Below, in pieces: positions 52,733 through 60,321 of a DNA stretch of 64,000 nucleotides. Made by a program: the position numbers and the translations under genes. The DNA is taken from the NCBI RefSeq assembly GCF_006442965.1, contig NZ_VFWX01000005.1:62001-126000 (forward strand), written 5' to 3'. The stretch is from Mesorhizobium sp. CU3. Its GTDB lineage: Bacteria; Pseudomonadota; Alphaproteobacteria; Rhizobiales; Rhizobiaceae. The notes beneath the pieces were generated by a model. The model was not told where the DNA came from, made no database searches, and was given only the letters and a program-made list of their open reading frames with translations. Within the stretch, counting starts at the first letter, position 1, and every line of letters starts with the position of its first letter.

Positions 52733-53626
52733 TCAAGCCTTCTTGTAGGGCCGGCTGAACAGGCCTTCCGGCTTGAACATCAGCACCAGGAGGAACACGC
52801 CGTAGGCGATGGCATTCGTCCAGCCGCCGGAGATGAAGAACTGGACATAGGCCTCGATCAGACCGAGCAGGATGCCGCCGGCGAGCGCGCCGGTGACGTT
52901 GCCGATACCGCCCAGCGCCAGCGCGACCAGCGCCTTCAGGCTGAAGATGAAGCCGGCGAAGGGGTTGAACGGAAAGGTGGTGGCGACCGCAACGCCGGCC
53001 GCACCGGCGAGCGAAATGCCGATGGCAAAGGCGATGGCGTTGACGCGGTGCGGGCTGATGCCCATCAAGGTGGCAGCGTCCATGTCTTCCGAAGCCGCGC
53101 GCACCGCCTTGCCGACAATCGTCTTGCGCAGAAACAACATCACAAGGCCGGTGCCGGCAAGCGCGATGAGGAAGCCCATCGAGCGGGTGAAGGATGTGCG
53201 CACGCCCAGGAGCTCGATGCCGCTTGCCGTGTAGCTCGTCACCACGCCAGCGGTGTTGCCGCCCCAGATCACCGTCATCAGGTTCTGCACCAGGAACATC
53301 AGGCCGACGGCGATCAGCAACGAGACATTGCGGTCTGCTTCAGCGGCGGCCTTGCGGAACAGGCCTTGATAGAGCAGCCAGCCGACACCTAGCCCGACCG
53401 GCACGACGATCAACAGCGACAGGAACGGGTCGATGCCGAGACCGTAGAACAGGGCGCGGACAAAATAGGCGGCCAGGATGATCATCGCCCCTTGCGCCAG
53501 GAAGATCAGCCGCATTGTGCCGAAGATCAGGCTCAGGCCCACGGCGGCGACGCCGTACATGGCGCCGCCGAGCGCGCCATTGAGCGAGAGCTGAAGCAGG
53601 ATGTCGGGTGGCGGGAGATTGAACAT
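52733..53626 (-). CDS. livH: Branched-chain-type ABC transporter permease
   Basis: A 297-residue permease of the LivH family with about 8 helices (LNGALGGAMYGVAAVGLSLIFGTMRLIFLAQGAMIILAAYF). The conserved cytoplasmic loop reads VGKAVRAASEDMDAATLMGISPHRVNAIAFAIG. GGAG lies just upstream of the ATG. It starts 2 bases after the livF stop and is followed by livM, completing the usual Liv gene set in one operon. Confidence 0.92.
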   Translation of the reverse strand: MFNLPPPDILLQLSLNGALGGAMYGVAAVGLSLIFGTMRLIFLAQGAMIILAAYFVRALFYGLGIDPFLSLLIVVPVGLGVGWLLYQGLFRKAAAEADRNVSLLIAVGLMFLVQNLMTVIWGGNTAGVVTSYTASGIELLGVRTSFTRSMGFLIALAGTGLVMLFLRKTIVGKAVRAASEDMDAATLMGISPHRVNAIAFAIGISLAGAAGVAVATTFPFNPFAGFIFSLKALVALALGGIGNVTGALAGGILLGLIEAYVQFFISGGWTNAIAYGVFLLVLMFKPEGLFSRPYKKA

Positions 53627-53628
53627 TT

Positions 53629-54351
53629 CTACTCCAACACGCCCATATAGGCTTTCTGGATTTCGGGATCGGCGATGAGCTCGGCGCCGGTGCCCTGCAT
53701 GACGAGCGAACCCGTCTGCAGCACGAAGGCATAGTCCGCCACTTTCAGCGCCTGATGGATGTTTTGCTCGACGAGCAGGATGGTAACGCCCTGGCCGTGC
53801 AAGGTCTGGATGAGCGCAAACATCTGCTGCACGACGAGCGGGCTCAGCCCCAGCGACGGCTCGTCGAGGATAAGCAGCGACGGCTCCGACATGGTGGCGC
53901 GCGCGATCGCCAGCATCTGCTGCTCGCCGCCGGAGAGCGAACCGGCTTTCTGGTGCGTGCGCTCCTTCAAGCGCGGGAACAGCGCATAGGCCTTGTCGAG
54001 CAATTCCTTCGTGCGCGGCCGCGCCTTGGGCTGGAAAGCGCCGAGCTCGAGGTTTTCCAGCACCGTCATCTGCCGGAACAGGCCGCGCCCTTCCGGGACA
54101 TGGGCGATGCCCATGCGCGCGATCTCCTGCGGCGACTTGCCGACCAGCGACTGACCGGCGAGGCGCACGTCGCCGGCCTTCGGCTTGAGCAGGCCGGACA
54201 CGGTCCGGAGCAGCGTCGTCTTGCCGGCGCCGTTGGCGCCGACCAGCGAGACGATCGTTCCGGCGTCGACATGCAGCGACACGCCCCACAGGGCGCCGAC
54301 ATCGCCATAGGCGACTTCCAGGTCCGTTACTTCAAGCAGCCGGTTCGCCAA
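53629..54351 (-). CDS. livF: Branched-chain-type ABC transporter ATP-binding protein
   Basis: A 240-residue ATPase of the LivF family. Walker A is GANGAGKTT, the signature LSGGEQQML, Walker B LLILDEPSLGLSP. I take a TTG start that overlaps the livG end by 20 bases and has GAGG 6 bases upstream; this gives ANRLLEVTDLEVAYGDV, the normal LivF beginning. A longer frame extends upstream within livG, but that part is basic and looks like out-of-frame translation. With LivG it energises the LivHM channel. Confidence 0.9.
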   Translation of the reverse strand: MANRLLEVTDLEVAYGDVGALWGVSLHVDAGTIVSLVGANGAGKTTLLRTVSGLLKPKAGDVRLAGQSLVGKSPQEIARMGIAHVPEGRGLFRQMTVLENLELGAFQPKARPRTKELLDKAYALFPRLKERTHQKAGSLSGGEQQMLAIARATMSEPSLLILDEPSLGLSPLVVQQMFALIQTLHGQGVTILLVEQNIHQALKVADYAFVLQTGSLVMQGTGAELIADPEIQKAYMGVLE

Positions 54352-55069
54352 GATAGGCCTCGATGACTTTGCGGTTCTGGGTGACCTCGCGCGGCGTGCC
54401 GTCGGCGATTTTTTCGCCATGGTCGAGCACGATCACGCGGCTGCAGACTTTCATGATGGCGTCGACCTTGTGCTCGACCCACAGCATCGAGATGCCGCGC
54501 TCGGCCCGCACAGCGCGGATGACGTCGACCATGCGCTGGATCTCAGTGGGGTTGAGGCCGGCCATCGGCTCGTCGAGCAGAAGCAGCGCCGGATCGGAGG
54601 CGATGGCGCGCGCGATCTCCAGCATGCGGCGGTCGGAAAGCGTCATATGCGAGGTCAGCATCTCGCGCCTGGCCGTCAGGCCGACCAGTTCGAGCGCCGC
54701 ATTGGCGGCCTCCCTCGCATGCTTGACGCGCCCCCCTGCCCCGTACACGGCGCCGACCATAACGTTCTCGAACGCGGTCATCGTGAGAAAAGTGCGCACC
54801 AGTTGGAAGGTGCGGGCGATGCCGAGCCTCGATATGCGGTGCGGCGCGATGCCGGTGATGTCCTTGTGGCGGAACGTCACCCGGCCCTCCGTCGGCGCGT
54901 AGATGGCGGTGATGACGTTGAACAGCGTCGACTTGCCGGCGCCGTTGGGGCCAATCAGCCCGATCAGCTCGTTCGGGCCGACGGCAATGTCGATGTTGTT
55001 GAGGACGACAAGCCCGCCGAAGCGCTTCTTGACCGCCTCGAGGCGCAGCAAGGTCCCGTCAGCCTGCAT
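54332..55069 (-). CDS. livG: Branched-chain-type ABC transporter ATP-binding protein
   Basis: A 245-residue ATPase of the LivG family. Walker A GPNGAGKST, signature motif LSDRRMLEIARA (LSGGQ replaced by LSDRR, common in this branch), Walker B ALLLLDEPMAGLNPTE, and the H-loop in LWVEHKVD. The ATG giving MQADGTLLRLEAVKKRFGG is preceded by GGGGGAAACGG. It lies 78 bases downstream of the binding-protein gene and overlaps livF. Confidence 0.92.
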   Translation of the reverse strand: MQADGTLLRLEAVKKRFGGLVVLNNIDIAVGPNELIGLIGPNGAGKSTLFNVITAIYAPTEGRVTFRHKDITGIAPHRISRLGIARTFQLVRTFLTMTAFENVMVGAVYGAGGRVKHAREAANAALELVGLTARREMLTSHMTLSDRRMLEIARAIASDPALLLLDEPMAGLNPTEIQRMVDVIRAVRAERGISMLWVEHKVDAIMKVCSRVIVLDHGEKIADGTPREVTQNRKVIEAYLGEPAA

Positions 55070-55147
55070 CGTGTTTCCGTTTCCCCCTTGTGATACCACC
55101 GGGGCAGCCGCGCGATGACGACCGCCCCGCCTGCCGTTTCTGTTTGG

Positions 55148-56350
55148 TCAACGCTTGTCCCAAGCCGGCGCCGGCTTGTAGGTCCAGTTGCCGTCCGGAT
55201 AGATCAGCTGATGCTTTCCCTGCCACCATTGCGTGGCGACGCTCGGGATCAGCGCGAATCCTGTCTGGTCGAACTTCAGGTCGCCGACCACGGTGTCCTT
55301 GAACTCCTGGCCGAAAATCGCGTCATGGATCGCCGAGGCATCGGTGCTGCCGGCCTTCTCGATCGCTTGCGCCAGAACCTGGGCGTTGGCGTAGAAGGCG
55401 CCGACGGTGACGGAGTCCTTCTTGAACTCGGCCTCGTAGCGGTCGCCAAGCTCCTTGGCGCCCTTGTAGGGGTAGCTCGCCGACCAGAAGCCATCGGTCA
55501 TGATGTAGTCGGAGTCAGGCCCGAGCGCCTCGTGGAATTCGCCCGTCCAGGTGCCTTTCCAGCCATGGAAGTAGGGCACGCTGAAGCCGAGTTCCTTCAT
55601 CTGGCGCAGCAGCGTGACGGTGTCGGCGGGAGAGCCGAAGACCAGCATGGCATCGACATTGGCGGCCTTGAGCTTGGTGATTAGCGCCGAATAGTCGGTG
55701 GCGCCGATCGCCCATGGATCGTCGACCGCGAAGCTGTAACCGTATTTCTTGGCCGCGGCCTCGAAGGCGCCGCCGAACCCCTTGCCGTCGGGCGAATCTT
55801 CAGAGACCAGCGCCGGGTGTTGCGGCTTCTCGTTGGCCGGCAGCTTGTCCCAGATCTCGAACGGCACTTCGGCGCCCGGCCCCGGATGGAAGAAGAACAG
55901 GGCGGAATATTTGAGCTTCAGCGGCTGCCACTCGAAGGGGAAAGCCGTCGTGATCATGTAGAACTTCTTGTACTTCTCTGCCACGATGGCGCCGGCAATG
56001 TTCATCGGTCCGGAGTGGGTCGACAGCAGCGCGTCGACCTTCTGCACCTTGATCAGGTTCTCCAACGCCGAGGCGACCTTGCCTTCGGAGGATTCGTCAT
56101 CGGCAATGACAAGGCGAATGGGCAGCTTCTTGCCACCCACCGTCACCCCGCCGGCCTTGTTGATGTCGGCGACGGCCTGCTCATAGGCCCATTTCTGCTC
56201 CTTGCCATCGCCGGCCAGTGGCCCGGTCAGCGATATCGGCGCGCCGATGACGATCTCGTTGTCACCGGCATTGGCGGCGAACGTGCCGCCGACGCTGAGC
56301 GCGGTGGTCAGCAACAGGCCGGCCAGCATTCCCTTCAGACTGATTTCCAT
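55148..56350 (-). CDS. Branched-chain-type ABC transporter substrate-binding protein
   Basis: A 400-residue periplasmic protein of the LivJ/leucine-binding-like family (Peripla_BP_6). The ATG with GGGAGGATGAA upstream gives a Sec signal peptide (MEISLKGMLAGLLLTTALSVGGTFAANA, cleavage after ANA). Mature part: IVIGAPISLTGPLAGDGKEQKWAYEQAVADINKAGGVTVGGKKLPIRLVIADDESSEGK. This large family binds amino acids, amides, urea and aromatic acids; with the moaF-like and SDR genes upstream, an aromatic or amide compound is as likely as a branched-chain amino acid. It is followed by the four other transporter genes. Confidence 0.9.
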   Translation of the reverse strand: MEISLKGMLAGLLLTTALSVGGTFAANAGDNEIVIGAPISLTGPLAGDGKEQKWAYEQAVADINKAGGVTVGGKKLPIRLVIADDESSEGKVASALENLIKVQKVDALLSTHSGPMNIAGAIVAEKYKKFYMITTAFPFEWQPLKLKYSALFFFHPGPGAEVPFEIWDKLPANEKPQHPALVSEDSPDGKGFGGAFEAAAKKYGYSFAVDDPWAIGATDYSALITKLKAANVDAMLVFGSPADTVTLLRQMKELGFSVPYFHGWKGTWTGEFHEALGPDSDYIMTDGFWSASYPYKGAKELGDRYEAEFKKDSVTVGAFYANAQVLAQAIEKAGSTDASAIHDAIFGQEFKDTVVGDLKFDQTGFALIPSVATQWWQGKHQLIYPDGNWTYKPAPAWDKR

Positions 56351-56403
56351 TTCATCCTCCCAGTTTTCATCGGGCGCTGGCGCGCACGGCCAGCGCATGC
56401 GCC

Positions 56404-56793
56404 TCAACTCATCGCGGCCGCGACAAGCTTGGTATCGGTGAACTGCTCGAAGCTGACGGCCTTGCCGTCCCGCATCGTCCAGACATGGGCGACCCGCGCC
56501 GACATCGCCTTGCCGGTCTTCCGGAAGGTTCCGGAATAGGTGCCGATGCCAACGATCGTGCTGTCGCCATCGACCAGATGTTCGAGCTTGAACGTATAGC
56601 CGTCCCAGTCCTCGCCGATGCGTTTGAACACGCCGGCGATGACGGCATCCGGGCCGACATAGGTGCCGGCATAGGGGAAGCCGGTCATCTCGGTCCAGGC
56701 GGTCGTCGCGGTGATCGGCGCCATCATCGCCGCCAGATCCTTGGCGTCGGAGCCGGCATAATGCGCCTTGATGACCTCGTAGTTCCTGCTCAT
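56404..56793 (-). CDS. SnoaL-like (NTF2 fold) protein
   Basis: A 129-residue protein of the SnoaL/ketosteroid isomerase-like superfamily (SRNYEVIKAHYAGSDAKDLAAMMAPITATTAWTEMTGFPYAGTYVGPDAVIAGVFKRIGEDWDGY; IVGIGTYSGTFRKTGKAMSARVAHVWTMRDGKAVSFEQFTDT). Such small cone-shaped proteins are isomerases, cyclases, hydratases or ligand binders. The ATG has AGGTGA 5 bases upstream. It sits between the moaF-like gene and the binding-protein gene in one operon, so it likely acts on an intermediate of the imported compound. The catalytic residue is not evident. Confidence 0.85.
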   Translation of the reverse strand: MSRNYEVIKAHYAGSDAKDLAAMMAPITATTAWTEMTGFPYAGTYVGPDAVIAGVFKRIGEDWDGYTFKLEHLVDGDSTIVGIGTYSGTFRKTGKAMSARVAHVWTMRDGKAVSFEQFTDTKLVAAAMS

Positions 56794-56810
56794 GCTTGTC
56801 ACCTGCGTGT

Positions 56811-57605
56811 TCAGACCGGGGCCTTGCCTGGGTCGTAGGCGGTTCTGGATTTCTTCTCGATGAAGGCGCCGGCCGGCTTGTTCTCGATCCTGCCCTGGCT
56901 GGTCACGCCTAGGAATTTGCCGGTCGAGCGCATCGTGTCCCAGTTGTAGAAGAACAGCGAAGCGACCGGGATGATGAATTCGCGGAAGCCGAAGACGTAC
57001 TGGTTCTCGTCAAACTTCCAGGTGGAGGCGAGGTCGACGTCGCCATGGCCGCGCTGCACGCCGACGAGATTCTGCCAGGCGTAGCGCTCGGAGCTCAGAT
57101 AGATGTGCTCGTAGACGTGGTTCGGGCTGTAGGTGTAGTGCGCGGTGAGACCGACCAGGTCGCGGGTTGGCGCCGGCTCGAAACCGATGGGAGCAACAGA
57201 CGGATCGCCGAGCACGCCGGCCGCGTAAACCTGTGCCACGCGCGGTTCCCCCGGCGCCTCGCCCGGTTCGCGCACCCGCTCGCGCAACGACAGCACCCGG
57301 CGGGTCCCTGTGTTGACGATGAAGGCCTCGTCCTCTGCCGGCCTGACGGCGAAGGTCATGTTGATGAAGAAAACTTGTGGTGCGACTTCGATCGCCTCGT
57401 ACCAGTCGGCGCCGGCATCCTCGCCTTCGCTCCAGGCCACCGTATCGGCGGCTGTGAAGGCGAGATCGATGACGCGCCCGGTGTTCAGCGTGATCTTGAA
57501 AGTCTGGCCGCGAAGCGCTTCGGTCGTCGGAAGCCGGTTGGTGGCGATGCCGGCGGCGAAATCGTCGAAGTGCTTCCAGTCGGCGGGCCTGTTCTGGTCG
57601 TTCAT
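56811..57605 (-). CDS. MoaF-like protein
   Basis: A 264-residue protein resembling MoaF (RPADWKHFDDFAAGIATNRLPTTEALRGQTFKITLNTGRVIDLAF...; LVGLTAHYTYSPNHVYEHIYLSSERYAWQNLVGVQRGHGDVDLASTWKFDENQYVFGFREFIIPVASLFFYNWDTMRSTGKFLGV). Two calycin-like beta domains are expected, N-terminal and C-terminal. MoaF was described in Klebsiella's moa operon, which serves aromatic monoamine use; the biochemical role is unsettled. GGAG lies 6 bases before the ATG. Here it is the second gene of the SDR-moaF-snoaL-ABC operon, consistent with catabolism of an imported aromatic or amine compound. Confidence 0.82.
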   Translation of the reverse strand: MNDQNRPADWKHFDDFAAGIATNRLPTTEALRGQTFKITLNTGRVIDLAFTAADTVAWSEGEDAGADWYEAIEVAPQVFFINMTFAVRPAEDEAFIVNTGTRRVLSLRERVREPGEAPGEPRVAQVYAAGVLGDPSVAPIGFEPAPTRDLVGLTAHYTYSPNHVYEHIYLSSERYAWQNLVGVQRGHGDVDLASTWKFDENQYVFGFREFIIPVASLFFYNWDTMRSTGKFLGVTSQGRIENKPAGAFIEKKSRTAYDPGKAPV

Positions 57606-57619
57606 CGCCATCTCCAAAA

Positions 57620-58408
57620 TCAATCGACAAAAGCTAATGTCGGCAGGTCGACCACGGTGGCGCCTCCGTCGACCGTCAGGATCGAGCCGTTCATCATCGC
57701 GGCCTCGTCCGAAGCGACGAAGCAGATGACGTTGGAGACCTCCTCCGGTGTCGCCGGCCGGCCGAGCGGCACGTCCTTGGTGACCAACCTGTAGGCTTCG
57801 TCGATCGAGCCCAGCCCATGCTTGTCGACAATCACCTGCATCTGCTCGTCGGCCATGGCGGTCGCCACCCAGCCGGGACAGATGATGTTGGTGCGCACGC
57901 CCTGGCGGCCATAGTCGCGGGCGAGCGATTTGCCGAAGCCGACGCAAGCATGCTTCATGGTCACGTAACCGGCAGCCGCCGGCCCGGCGAACAGGCCGGC
58001 GATCGAGGCGACGACGACGACGTTGCCCTTCTGCGCGATGAGATCGGGCAGGCATTCGCGGGCGCAGACGAAAGCGGTGTCGAGATTGGTGCGCGTCGCC
58101 AGCGCCCAGGTCTCGTCGCTCATGGTCACCGTCGGACCGACGCCGTGGCCGCCTGCATTGGCGACCAGGATGTCGACCGGACCGAACTTGCCATGCACTT
58201 CGGCAAGGGCAGCGCGCACGGAGCCGGCGTCAGCGGCGTCGCCTTGCACCGCCAGTCCGCCTATGTCCTTCATCACCGCTTCCAGCGGCTCGCGCCGCCG
58301 GCCCATCAGCACGACATTGGCTCCGTCGGCCGCCATGCGACGGGCGACCGCCGCGCCTATGCCGGTGCCACCGCCGGTGATCAATGCAGTCTTGCCGGAA
58401 AATCTCAC
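57620..58408 (-). CDS. Short-chain dehydrogenase/reductase
   Basis: A 262-residue SDR. LITGGGTGIGAAVARRMA is the cofactor site, NAGG the structural motif, VASIAGLFAGPAAAGYVTMKHA contains the catalytic serine and YVTMK. The GTG start has GGAGG 9 bases upstream. It is the first gene of the minus-strand operon running to livM, and its upstream region contains a 44-bp box shared with another operon. Substrate unknown. Confidence 0.88.
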   Translation of the reverse strand: MRFSGKTALITGGGTGIGAAVARRMAADGANVVLMGRRREPLEAVMKDIGGLAVQGDAADAGSVRAALAEVHGKFGPVDILVANAGGHGVGPTVTMSDETWALATRTNLDTAFVCARECLPDLIAQKGNVVVVASIAGLFAGPAAAGYVTMKHACVGFGKSLARDYGRQGVRTNIICPGWVATAMADEQMQVIVDKHGLGSIDEAYRLVTKDVPLGRPATPEEVSNVICFVASDEAAMMNGSILTVDGGATVVDLPTLAFVD

Positions 58409-58481
58409 TGTTGCCGTCCTCCGGGCCGAAGGCCCCGACATCGCCGATCGTTGCCAAGGAGTGTGCGACGGCGAACGCAAT

Positions 58482-58525
58482 CCGTCTTGTCCGAGCGGGA
58501 ACTTAGTTTTGACTGAGCGCGCACT
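58482..58525 (-). repeat. 44-bp shared upstream box, copy 1
   Basis: It matches the copy at 60196-60239 at 40 of 44 positions. The plus-strand core is CTTGTCCGAGCGGGAACTT followed by GTTTTGACTGA. It lies 74 bases upstream of the SDR start of the moaF-liv operon. Either a shared regulatory element or a dispersed repeat. Confidence 0.75.
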
Positions 58526-58549
58526 TCGGCGCTTCCCGCCAAGAGTGCC

Positions 58550-58571
58550 GCGCGGCTCTCGCGAGCCGCGC
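58550..58571 (-). terminator. Hairpin after the yceI-like gene
   Basis: Perfect 9-bp arms (GCGCGGCTC at 58550-58558, complement at 58563-58571) with a tetraloop, 15 bases beyond the stop codon of the YceI-like gene. It separates that operon from the SDR operon on the same strand. Confidence 0.6.
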
Positions 58572-58585
58572 AGCGTAGCTGCCGG

Positions 58586-59173
58586 CTATTTCTTCACCGC
58601 CTCGAGATCGATGACGATATCGACCTCCGGCCCCAGGCCAAATCCACCCGCGGCCTTCGCCATCGGGAAGTCGGCGGTGCTCACCTTGCCGGTGGCGCTG
58701 AAGGCTGCCTTGGTCAGCGTCGCGTCCCACGGCGCCGGCGCCTCATTGAGCAGCTTGACGTCGAGCGTGACCTCCTTGCTGACGCCGCTGATGGTCAGGT
58801 TGCCAGTGACCTTGCCAGTCTTGTCGTCGACCTTCTCGACCTTGGTGCTCTCAAAGCTGATCGCCGGGAACTCGGCGGCGTTGAAGAAGTCGGGTCCTTT
58901 GAGGTCGTTGTCGCGCTGATCGAAGGCGGTGTGGATGGAGCCGACATCGATCTCGGCCTTGACACTGCTCTTGGTGACGTCGGCCTTGTCCATGACGATC
59001 GAGCCCTTCACGGCGTCGAACTGGCCATGAGCGATGCCATAGATGCCATGCTTGATAGTGAAGGTGACCCAGGCGTGCTGGCCGTCGATCTCGTAGTTGT
59101 CGGCAAAAGCGGCCGATGTCAGCATCGAAGCGCCGGCAAAAGCGAGCGCGGCAATCAGTTTTCTCGTCCTCAC
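58586..59173 (-). CDS. YceI-family periplasmic protein
   Basis: A 195-residue secreted protein with a Sec signal (RTRKLIAALAFAGASMLTSAAFA, cleavage near residue 24). The rest is the YceI lipocalin-like barrel, which binds polyisoprenoids or other lipids in characterised members (DNYEIDGQHAWVTFTIKHGIYGIAHGQFDAVKGSIVMD; FFNAAEFPAISFESTKVEK; GVSKEVTLDVKLL). The GTG start has GGGAG 6 bases upstream. It is downstream of a membrane-protein gene by 38 bases, so co-transcribed. Confidence 0.9.
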   Translation of the reverse strand: MRTRKLIAALAFAGASMLTSAAFADNYEIDGQHAWVTFTIKHGIYGIAHGQFDAVKGSIVMDKADVTKSSVKAEIDVGSIHTAFDQRDNDLKGPDFFNAAEFPAISFESTKVEKVDDKTGKVTGNLTISGVSKEVTLDVKLLNEAPAPWDATLTKAAFSATGKVSTADFPMAKAAGGFGLGPEVDIVIDLEAVKK

Positions 59174-59211
59174 ATGTTTCTCCCTGTTGTGGTTCGTCAG
59201 TCGGATGCGGC

Positions 59212-60117
59212 TCAGGAAAAGCCGAGGGCAGCCCCATGCGGCGCCCAGACGATCGCCGCGAGGATGGCCAGTATCGCCGGGATGGCGATCAGGATGCCGG
59301 CGATCAGCGGCCGTAGCGACCGCGCGCCGGGAAGAAGGCCTTGCAGCGGACCGTGCGCCAGCGCGGCAACGATCATCGGCAACGGCGAAAGGATGAGAGC
59401 GGCCGGGTTCGCCTTGGGCGCAAGCAACGCCACCTGGATCAGCACCGTGGCGTTCGCGTAGAGCAACAGGAACTCGACGCCCTTGCTCCAGGGCGCCGCC
59501 GCGCTGCCGCGCAGCGTTGCGACGTACTGAACCAGGCACCAGCCGCCGGTCATCGCCGCAAGCGAGCCGAGCAACTGCCCGGTCACGATCGAGGCGCCGA
59601 GCACCGAGATTATGGCGCCCGAAAGCGCCGTCGCCAGCACCGCCGCCGGCGCCAGGAACGGTTCTTCCACCGTGGGCGGGACCGAGGCGGTACGCGACAT
59701 CAGCATCGCCGCGCCGATGATGGCCAGCGCGCCGGCTACGATCGCGGCGATCATCTGCAGATCGAGCGCCCCGCCCGAAATGCGGCGCCAGCCGAGCCAG
59801 AACAGCGCTGCCGCGACAGCTACGCCCGCGAGGGCACCTGCCGTGCGGGCGCTTAGTATCCTGGCCGGCAGAAGACCGACGCCGATGCCGACAAAGGCGA
59901 GGTAGATCAGCTTCTGGCTGGCGGCGACCGGCGGCACGGCCGGCGGACCGAGCGTGTCCCAGTAGAAGAACAACAGCAGCGCCGACCATGCCAGCGTCAA
60001 CACAGACGACGATGCCGGCAAGGCCGGGCGCGGGCGCGCGATGACCGCGAGCACGATGCCGAGCAGCAGCGGCAGTGCCGCCGTCGTGACCATCGGATTG
60101 CCGAAAAAAGCGCTCAA
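59212..60117 (-). CDS. Multi-pass membrane protein, function unknown
   Basis: A 301-residue, very hydrophobic protein with about 9-10 predicted helices (MVTTAALPLLLGIVLAVIARPRP; SSVLTLAWSALLLFFYWDTLG; KLIYLAFVGIGVGLLPARILS; MIAAIVAGALAIIGAAMLMS...; LRPLIAGILIAIPAILAILAAIVWAPHGAALGFS). I do not recognise a family. The TTG at 60117 with AGGGG 9 bases upstream is chosen; ATG 60093 lacks a ribosome-binding site. It is co-directional with the YceI-like gene, so a shared envelope-lipid role is possible. A copy of the 44-bp box lies 79 bases upstream. Confidence 0.72.
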   Translation of the reverse strand: MSAFFGNPMVTTAALPLLLGIVLAVIARPRPALPASSSVLTLAWSALLLFFYWDTLGPPAVPPVAASQKLIYLAFVGIGVGLLPARILSARTAGALAGVAVAAALFWLGWRRISGGALDLQMIAAIVAGALAIIGAAMLMSRTASVPPTVEEPFLAPAAVLATALSGAIISVLGASIVTGQLLGSLAAMTGGWCLVQYVATLRGSAAAPWSKGVEFLLLYANATVLIQVALLAPKANPAALILSPLPMIVAALAHGPLQGLLPGARSLRPLIAGILIAIPAILAILAAIVWAPHGAALGFS

Positions 60118-60195
60118 TCGCTGCGACCCCTGATGACTTTTGCGCGCGCTCCGCGCGACTCGATTGGATCCCGATCTTGGCCAGCAGACCGCGAA

Positions 60196-60239
60196 CCGTC
60201 TTGTCCGAACGGGAACTTTGTTTTGACTGAAAGCGCACT
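60196..60239 (-). repeat. 44-bp shared upstream box, copy 2
   Basis: The partner of 58482-58525 with four mismatches. It lies 79 bases upstream of the membrane protein start, almost the same distance as copy 1 from its gene. The surrounding divergent gap (60118-60321) also serves the aldehyde dehydrogenase on the plus strand. Confidence 0.75.
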
Positions 60240-60321
60240 CGCCTCGACGGCGGCTTGAACAGCATCGGCGCGCTCCATAACCGTTTCGATCAGATTGTTC
60301 GTCAGCATCGAGGAGGATGGC

